DNA from: Bacteroides sp. CAG:927
Lineage (GTDB): Bacteria; Bacteroidota; Bacteroidia; Bacteroidales; Muribaculaceae
Length of the DNA: 20,656 nucleotides
Direction: 5' to 3'
Assembly: GCA_000431155.1 (NCBI GenBank)
Contig: HF985646.1
Coordinates: 1 to 20,656 of the forward strand
Below are positions 16,250-20,656 of this stretch, in pieces. The notes beneath the pieces were generated by a model. That model had not been told where the DNA came from, ran no database searches, and was given only the letters and a program-made list of their open reading frames with translations. Numbering within the stretch: position 1 is the stretch's first letter; each line of letters opens with the position of its first letter. Both the position numbers and the translations under genes were made by a program.

Positions 16250-16257
16250 CAAAGTTA
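16250..16257 (-). promoter_or_regulatory. -7 box for purB
   Basis: The minus strand reads TAACTTTG followed by C, 31 nt before the purB ATG. A TTGACGG lies upstream with a 23-nt gap after TTG, slightly longer than the usual 19-21. The rest of the 113-bp gap shows nothing else. Confidence 0.45.
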
Positions 16258-16332
16258 GTGAAAATTTGTGAAATGACCGTCAATTGTTTACATATCTTAT
16301 ACGCTATGGCTCATTACCTGACAAAAGTCCGG

Positions 16333-17280
16333 TTATTTGGTGGCGGGATGTGAGTTGCGCTCATAAAAGATTCCGTCTGCATACCCCTGAATAGAGGTGT
16401 CGCTATCTGCCTGTTGCAGTCGTTTGAGCGTCCAGAGACAATAGGTGGGATTGATTTCTATGCCGAAAAAGTGGCGCCCGAGTTTTTTTGCCGTGACTGC
16501 AGCGGTGCCGCTGCCCGAGAAGGGATCAAAAATGCGGTCGCCGGGTTGGGATGAGGCAAGTATGAGCTTGGCATACAGCTTTTCGGGCTTTTGTGTCGGA
16601 TGGTCGGTGTTTTCCGGCATTGACCAGAACGGTATGCTGATGTCGTTCCAGAAGTTTGACGGATGTGTGAGACGAAAACGGTGTCCGTCAGTTTCATTCC
16701 ACCCTTTGGGCTTGCCGTTTTCGCGGTAAGGCGCAAGCACGCGTTTCTTTAGCATCACAGCATCAAGATTGAAATAATAGTCGTGCGGATTGTTGACGGC
16801 AAACCATATATCTTCGGTGGTGTTTTTCCAGTTGGCCTGCGCTCCCCGGCCTTTGTCGCGTTGCCATGTGATACGGTTAAGAATAGTTAACCGCCGGGCA
16901 ATCACCGATTGCATGGCGGCCGAGCATTGCCAGTCGCCGCACATATACAGTGTGCCGTTTGGGGCGAGTTTGTCGCAGACTTTACCGAACCACGTATTGA
17001 GCCACTGCTCATAGGCATCGGGTTTCATCCGTGAAAACTTAGTGCCGTGAAAGTCCTTGCTCAGATTGTATGGCGGATCTATTATGATGAGTTGGAAATA
17101 TCCGTCGGGTACTTTGTTCACACAATCTTCTATGTTTCCGCACATTATTGAGTCAATTTTGAACTCGTCGTCAGGGTGAAGCATCTGTGGCTCCAGATAA
17201 TCAGCTTCTTCTGGCGTCACTGTCAGCGTGCGGTTGCGCGGGGCGCGGTGTTTGGATTGTGGTGAGGAACAACTGTTCAT
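16333..17280 (-). CDS. Orphan DNA adenine/cytosine (N6/N4) methyltransferase
   Basis: 315 aa. Motif IV DPPY is at 68-71, followed by a target-recognition region, then HPTQKPEKL at 227-235 and motif I FDPFSGSG at 251-258. This order (IV before I) marks the beta class of amino-methyltransferases, which includes CcrM/HinfI-like and YhdJ-like enzymes. DPPY favours N6-adenine but does not settle the base. No restriction endonuclease or specificity subunit lies nearby, so it is probably a solitary methyltransferase with a regulatory or anti-restriction role. Residues 1-32 are poorly motif-like, so the real start could be Met33 (17184). It is divergent from the glycan cassette with only 37 bp between annotated starts. 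Confidence 0.88.
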   Translation of the reverse strand: MNSCSSPQSKHRAPRNRTLTVTPEEADYLEPQMLHPDDEFKIDSIMCGNIEDCVNKVPDGYFQLIIIDPPYNLSKDFHGTKFSRMKPDAYEQWLNTWFGKVCDKLAPNGTLYMCGDWQCSAAMQSVIARRLTILNRITWQRDKGRGAQANWKNTTEDIWFAVNNPHDYYFNLDAVMLKKRVLAPYRENGKPKGWNETDGHRFRLTHPSNFWNDISIPFWSMPENTDHPTQKPEKLYAKLILASSQPGDRIFDPFSGSGTAAVTAKKLGRHFFGIEINPTYCLWTLKRLQQADSDTSIQGYADGIFYERNSHPATK

Positions 17281-17284
17281 AAGG

Positions 17285-17292
17285 CAAAATTA
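17285..17292 (-). promoter_or_regulatory. -7 box-like site before the methyltransferase
   Basis: The minus strand reads TAATTTTG, ending 4 nt before the ATG at 17280. If used, the message would be leaderless or translation would start at Met33. No clear -33 element is seen. Confidence 0.35.
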
Positions 17293-17304
17293 CAAAAAAA
17301 TGTT

Positions 17305-17312
17305 TACATTTG
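17305..17312 (+). promoter_or_regulatory. -7 box-like site before the deacetylase cassette
   Basis: TACATTTG matches TAnnTTTG exactly and ends 5 nt before the ATG at 17318, implying a leaderless or near-leaderless transcript. The 19-21 nt upstream is A-rich without TTTG, so the -33 half is missing. Confidence 0.35.
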
Positions 17313-17317
17313 TACCC

Positions 17318-18109
17318 ATGTACTGTTTGAGCTTTGATATTGAAGAATTTGACCTGCCCAAAGAGCATGGCTATGATATGCCGTTTGCCACGCAGATGAA
17401 GGTGTCGCGCCACGGTACGAATGCCATCCTCGACATTCTTAAGAAGCATGGGGTGAAAGCCACCTTTTTCGTTACCGTGAAATTTGCCGAAAATGCTCCT
17501 GATGAGTTATCGCGGATAGTTAAGGAAGGTCACGAGGTGGCAAGCCACGGCGTTGACCACTGGGTGTTTGAGCCGGCGCATATACTTGAGTCGCGTTTGA
17601 GGCTTCAGGAGTTGACGGGGTGCGATGTGCGCGGGTTCCGGATGGCCCGCATGCGAAAAATTGACCCCGATTTATTTGCTCAAGCCGGATATGCTTATGA
17701 ATCCTCGCTCAATCCCACATTTATCCCCGGAAGGTACAACAATCTCGCCAAGCCGCGCACCATGTATGAGCAGGAGGGCGGTGTGCTCCAGATTCCTGCG
17801 TCGGTAACTCCCTTGGTGCGGTTTCCGATGTTCTGGCTTGCCGGGCATGTTTTACCGCCGGCGGTTTACCGCACATTGGCACGGCGCGTGGAGCATGCCG
17901 ACGGATATTTTGTCACTTATTTTCATCCGTGGGAGTTTTATGACCTGAAATCGCTCGCTCCCGATTATAAATTGCCCGCAATGATATGTCACCGGAGCGG
18001 TGCAGGTATGTGCTGTATGCTTGACTCGCTCATTACCGACGCCAAGCAGCGCGGTATCGGTTTCGGCACATTCAGTGAGCTTGTGCGTAAATATAACAAG
18101 AGTGTATGA
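17318..18109 (+). CDS. NodB-type polysaccharide deacetylase
   Basis: 263 aa. Carbohydrate esterase family 4-like. Catalytic motifs are SFDIEEFD at 5-12 (Asp7), EVASHGVDHW at 73-82 with metal ligands His77 and His81, GFRMAR at 106-111 and FHPWEF at 202-207. No signal peptide, so it is probably cytoplasmic. It resembles the group with a YFHPWEF end often next to glycan genes, including lipid-linked sugar deacetylases. The frame is open back to 17228 and an ATG at 17300 also exists, but the first conserved strand begins at MYCLSFDIEE, so 17318 is preferred. Its stop overlaps the next start (ATGA). Confidence 0.85.
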   Translation: MYCLSFDIEEFDLPKEHGYDMPFATQMKVSRHGTNAILDILKKHGVKATFFVTVKFAENAPDELSRIVKEGHEVASHGVDHWVFEPAHILESRLRLQELTGCDVRGFRMARMRKIDPDLFAQAGYAYESSLNPTFIPGRYNNLAKPRTMYEQEGGVLQIPASVTPLVRFPMFWLAGHVLPPAVYRTLARRVEHADGYFVTYFHPWEFYDLKSLAPDYKLPAMICHRSGAGMCCMLDSLITDAKQRGIGFGTFSELVRKYNKSV

Positions 18110-19080
18110 AACGAATTACTGTTCTTCTCCCGGCATACAATGAGGAGGCTTCGCTCCCTCTTTTGCATGACAAGATGGTGAAGACTGCCTCTGAAAATCC
18201 CGGCTATGAATGGGAATTTTTGATTGTTGACGACGGTAGCACAGATGCTACAGCCTCCATTGCGGCCGGTTTTCACGAATCTGATTCCCGGTTCAGTTAT
18301 ATAGCCCTGAGCCGTAATTTTGGCAAGGAAGCGGCTATGCTCGCTGGCATGGATTACGCCACGGGCCACGCTGTAATAATCATGGACAGCGACATGCAGC
18401 ATCCCACTGATGTAATTCCCCGCATGCTTGAACTGTGGGAAGAGGGATGGCAGGATGTGTATGCACAGCGTACCGAAAGCAATGAGGGATGGTGGAAACG
18501 CAAAACCTCACAATGGTATTACAAGCTGCTGCAGAATGTAACCCGCGTGCCCATTCAGCCCGACACCGGCGATTTCAGGCTCCTTGACAGGGTGTGCGTC
18601 AATGCGCTTCGCCAGATGCGCGAAACCCAGCGCAACACCAAGGGGATGTATTGCTGGATAGGGTACCGCAAGAAAGGGATTCAGTACAAGCAGCTCAACC
18701 GCACTTCCGGCCGGAGCAAATGGAACTTTTTCAGCCTCATCAATCTGGCCATAGAGGGGCTGACTTCCTACACTACAGCACCCTTGCGCATAGCGTCGCT
18801 GCTTGGTGTCCTATGCTCGCTCATAGGGTTTGTTTATCTCGTGTATGTGCTTGTGAACACCTTGATATGGGGAGATCCGGTAGCAGGCTATCCAACCCTT
18901 ATGGTCACCATTCTGTTTCTTGGCGGGGTGCAGTTGCTGTGTTTGGGTATCATTGGCGAGTATCTCAGCCGCGTGTTCAACGAAAGCAAACACCGGCAAC
19001 CTTATATAGTAAATGTGTATAACGGAACACAGGTGATGCCGGATGTGCACACCTCTACTCATGAAAAAGCTGCTCAATAA
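18106..19080 (+). CDS. GT2 polyprenyl-phosphate glycosyltransferase (GtrB/ArnC-like)
   Basis: 324 aa. The GT-A domain starts VLLPAYNEEASL (6-17), with VDDGSTD at 41-47, SRNFGKEAAMLAGM at 69-82 and the metal-binding DSD at 94-96 followed by MQHP. Two TM helices follow (about 228-258 and 265-287), then a short tail. This is the architecture of dolichol-phosphate mannose synthase/GtrB/ArnC enzymes, which load a sugar from a nucleotide donor onto undecaprenyl phosphate on the inner face of the membrane. The sugar is not predictable. It overlaps the deacetylase by 4 nt and the next gene by 20 nt, showing tight translational coupling. Confidence 0.9.
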   Translation: MKRITVLLPAYNEEASLPLLHDKMVKTASENPGYEWEFLIVDDGSTDATASIAAGFHESDSRFSYIALSRNFGKEAAMLAGMDYATGHAVIIMDSDMQHPTDVIPRMLELWEEGWQDVYAQRTESNEGWWKRKTSQWYYKLLQNVTRVPIQPDTGDFRLLDRVCVNALRQMRETQRNTKGMYCWIGYRKKGIQYKQLNRTSGRSKWNFFSLINLAIEGLTSYTTAPLRIASLLGVLCSLIGFVYLVYVLVNTLIWGDPVAGYPTLMVTILFLGGVQLLCLGIIGEYLSRVFNESKHRQPYIVNVYNGTQVMPDVHTSTHEKAAQ

Positions 19081-20251
19081 AATCACGGGGCATCCTCTTG
19101 CCTCCAATCCGCGCGCTATCGCAGTGCTGTGGGGTGTAATGGCTGTGTTCGCCGCCATCTATAAGGGCCGTCTTGACATGCATCTCAACAATTTCAGGAT
19201 ATTTCGTCATGTGTTCTTTCATCTGCGCGACGGTTTGTCGCTCTATGCCTATTATCCTGACGAATATTTTGACCACAATCTCTACGGGCCACTGTTTGGC
19301 GTGCTCGTTGCTCCGTTTGCCGTCCTGCCGCCGGTATTTGGCCTGATTTTGTGGGAGATTGCCATGAGTGCCCTTCTGTGGTTCGTGATTCTGAAACTTC
19401 CGCTGACGCTGAAAAAGCGTATGTTCATATACTGGTTCGTGAGCTATGAGCTGCTTGTGGCCCTGTACATGGCGCAGTTCAATATAGCCATATGCGCTTT
19501 GGTTGTTGCCACATATTGTGCCATTCGCAAAGGCAAGGTTGGTTGGGCGGCGTGCTTTATAATGCTTGGCACGCTTACGAAACTGTATGGAATCGTTGGA
19601 TTGGCCTTTATTGTTTTCACCAATAAAAAGTGGCGATTTGCGGGGTGGCTGGCAATATGGTTTGCTGTTGGGTTCGCGTTGCCGTTTGTGATGGCTGAGC
19701 CTGCATATGTCCTTGGCCAGTACACTGAATGGATGCATACCCTTGCCGACAAAAATGCTCTTAATGCCGATGCATTTTATCAGAATATCTCCACTCTCGG
19801 CATGGTGCATAAGATTTCAGGATGGTGGGGAAACGACTTGTGGATGCTGGTGCCGGCAATGGTGCTTTTTCTCCTGCCGGCTGTTCGTGTCAGACAATAC
19901 GGTAACATCGGATTTCAATGGGCATTCGTGGCTTCGGTTCTCATGTGCATAGTGCTGTTCAGCACCGGCAGCGAAAGCAGTGGCTATATTATAGCGCTTA
20001 CCGGTGTCGCTCTTTGGTACCTCACTGCTCCGTGGCGGCGTGGCCGCACCGATCTGGTACTTGTGATATTTGTGCTTGTGTTTGCGAGTTACGGAGCTGA
20101 CTTCTTCCCACACAGCATACGCTACTCTTTTATGTGGCCATATGCGCTTAAGGCTCTTCCGGTCACTCTGGTTTGGCTCAAGCTCATATATGAGATGTGC
20201 TCGCGCGATTATTCTGTTGCCGGAGTGCGTGAAGATTTACTCGTGAATTGA
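19061..20251 (+). CDS. GT87-like integral membrane glycosyltransferase
   Basis: 396 aa from the ATG at 19061. It has about ten hydrophobic helices. The N-terminal loop has the GT87/DUF2029 pattern: LNNFRIFRHVFFHLRDGLSL, then EYFDHNLYGPLFGVLVAPFA. This class (GT-C fold) uses polyprenyl-phosphate sugars and transfers them on the outer face of the inner membrane. Usual members have an Asp before the Phe of the first motif; here it is Asn-Asn-Phe, which I believe is a common Bacteroidota version, so I do not read it as inactivation. An upstream ATG at 19043 in the same frame adds MCTPLL and would deepen the overlap with the GT2 gene; 19061 (MKKLLNK) is more natural. It ends the cassette. Confidence 0.78.
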   Translation: MKKLLNKITGHPLASNPRAIAVLWGVMAVFAAIYKGRLDMHLNNFRIFRHVFFHLRDGLSLYAYYPDEYFDHNLYGPLFGVLVAPFAVLPPVFGLILWEIAMSALLWFVILKLPLTLKKRMFIYWFVSYELLVALYMAQFNIAICALVVATYCAIRKGKVGWAACFIMLGTLTKLYGIVGLAFIVFTNKKWRFAGWLAIWFAVGFALPFVMAEPAYVLGQYTEWMHTLADKNALNADAFYQNISTLGMVHKISGWWGNDLWMLVPAMVLFLLPAVRVRQYGNIGFQWAFVASVLMCIVLFSTGSESSGYIIALTGVALWYLTAPWRRGRTDLVLVIFVLVFASYGADFFPHSIRYSFMWPYALKALPVTLVWLKLIYEMCSRDYSVAGVREDLLVN

Positions 20252-20265
20252 GGGTTAAGATTTTT

Positions 20266-20296
20266 TTTGCATTGACGGGTAAAATAGCTACTTTTG
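20266..20296 (+). promoter_or_regulatory. Promoter of the ferritin gene
   Basis: TTTG at 20266-20269, a 19-nt spacer, then TACTTTTG at 20289-20296, an exact match to the Bacteroidota -33/-7 consensus. Its predicted start lies near 20302, giving a leader of about 30 nt before the ATG at 20333. This is the best promoter match in the window. Confidence 0.75.
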
Positions 20297-20321
20297 GGGT
20301 CGTGAAATTTAAACCCCAAAA
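20292..20321 (+). repeat. Inverted repeat overlapping the ferritin -7 box
   Basis: TTTTGGGGT (20292-20300) and ACCCCAAAA (20313-20321) are a perfect 9-bp inverted repeat with a 12-nt AT-rich centre. The left arm covers most of the -7 box, so a bound repressor would block the promoter. The left arm lies mostly upstream of the predicted start, so a DNA operator is more likely than an RNA hairpin. Confidence 0.6.
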
Positions 20322-20332
20322 ACTAAATAATT

Positions 20333-20656
20333 ATGCTTAGCAATAAGATTCAAGATGCGCTCAATGCGCAAATCAATGCCGAAATGTGGTCGGCTTACCT
20401 TTATCTCTCAATGGCCATGTATTGTGAGGAGCAGGGACGTTCCGGAGTGGCCAACTGGTATCGTGTGCAGTTCAAGGAAGAACAGGCTCATGCCGAGGTG
20501 CTCATGAATTATGTGAACCAGCGCGGTGGCCGTGTGCTTTTGGCTCCTATTGATGAAGTTCCCACCACTTGGGACAGCATTCTTGACACTTTCAGGCACA
20601 CTCTTGAGCACGAGCAGAAAGTTACATCGCTCATCAACAATATCTATGCACTTGCA
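20333..20656 (+). CDS. ftnA: Ferritin (bacterial non-heme), 3' end outside the window
   Basis: The first 108 residues are present; full-length ferritins are about 160-170 aa. It stores iron as a 24-mer shell with ferroxidase centres. Ferroxidase ligands fall at exactly the positions of E. coli FtnA: Glu17 (INAEMWSAY), Glu50 and His53 (KEEQAHAE) and Glu94 (EHEQKVTSLIN). There is no heme-ligand Met pattern suggesting bacterioferritin. It has its own promoter with an overlapping inverted repeat, suggesting iron- or stress-dependent control. Confidence 0.93.
   Translation, partial: MLSNKIQDALNAQINAEMWSAYLYLSMAMYCEEQGRSGVANWYRVQFKEEQAHAEVLMNYVNQRGGRVLLAPIDEVPTTWDSILDTFRHTLEHEQKVTSLINNIYALA

Noticed and set aside
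16333..17280. Restriction-modification system
   Set aside because: Only the methyltransferase is present; both neighbours (purB and the glycan cassette) are clearly other functions.
17228..17317. Longer deacetylase start at 17228 or 17300
   Set aside because: The 17228 start would run into the methyltransferase gene and adds non-conserved residues; the first NodB strand begins right after the ATG at 17318.

Overview
The window looks like a chromosomal segment of a Bacteroidota bacterium, most likely order Bacteroidales and possibly Muribaculaceae. The clues are: promoter-like sites of the Bacteroidota -33/-7 type (TTTG, 19-21 nt, TAnnTTTG); a menaquinone-type UbiE/MenG; a long YidC with a Bacteroidota-style basic tail; a pseudouridine synthase with a long R/G/Y/N-rich N-terminus; a membrane-anchored HTH protein of a kind common in this phylum; and roughly even GC. 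The family assignment is inference from protein style, since no search was possible. I count 17 protein-coding genes (the last is cut by the window edge) and no rRNA, tRNA, insertion sequence, prophage or CRISPR.

Layout. 1-1.6 kb (+): a terminator from an upstream unit, a membrane-anchored HTH regulator, and a small secreted protein with its own promoter, closed by a palindromic terminator that probably serves both strands. 1.6-5.5 kb (-): pyrG then yidC, transcribed together. 5.5-9.5 kb (-): purC, menG and an M13 metallopeptidase, with a good promoter in front and a hairpin terminator behind. 9.5-13.2 kb (-): rluB-like pseudouridine synthase then asnS, ended by a strong terminator, followed immediately by an FMN-type oxidoreductase. 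13.2-16.3 kb (-): purB followed by a secreted multidomain beta-rich protein. 16.3-17.3 kb (-): an orphan DNA methyltransferase, divergent from 17.3-20.25 kb (+), an overlapping three-gene cassette (NodB-type deacetylase, GT2 polyprenyl-phosphate glycosyltransferase, GT87-like integral membrane glycosyltransferase). 20.3 kb to the end (+): ferritin with a very clear promoter that carries an inverted repeat.

How the genes fit together. Most of the window is housekeeping: CTP synthesis (PyrG), two purine steps (PurC, PurB), Asn-tRNA charging, rRNA modification, menaquinone methylation and membrane-protein insertion. Several of these share the -7 box TAACTTTG (TAACTTCG for purC). The most system-like locus is the deacetylase/GT2/GT87 cassette. 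Its division of labour resembles the known lipid-linked sugar pathways (ArnC/ArnD/ArnT; FlmF2/NaxD/FlmK), so it may load a sugar on a polyprenyl carrier, deacylate it, and transfer it outside the inner membrane. Also worth a look are the membrane-spanning HTH protein, the prion-like N-terminus of the pseudouridine synthase with a 51-nt perfect DNA repeat, its possible leader hairpins, and the ferritin promoter palindrome. I found no convincing defence or mobile system.
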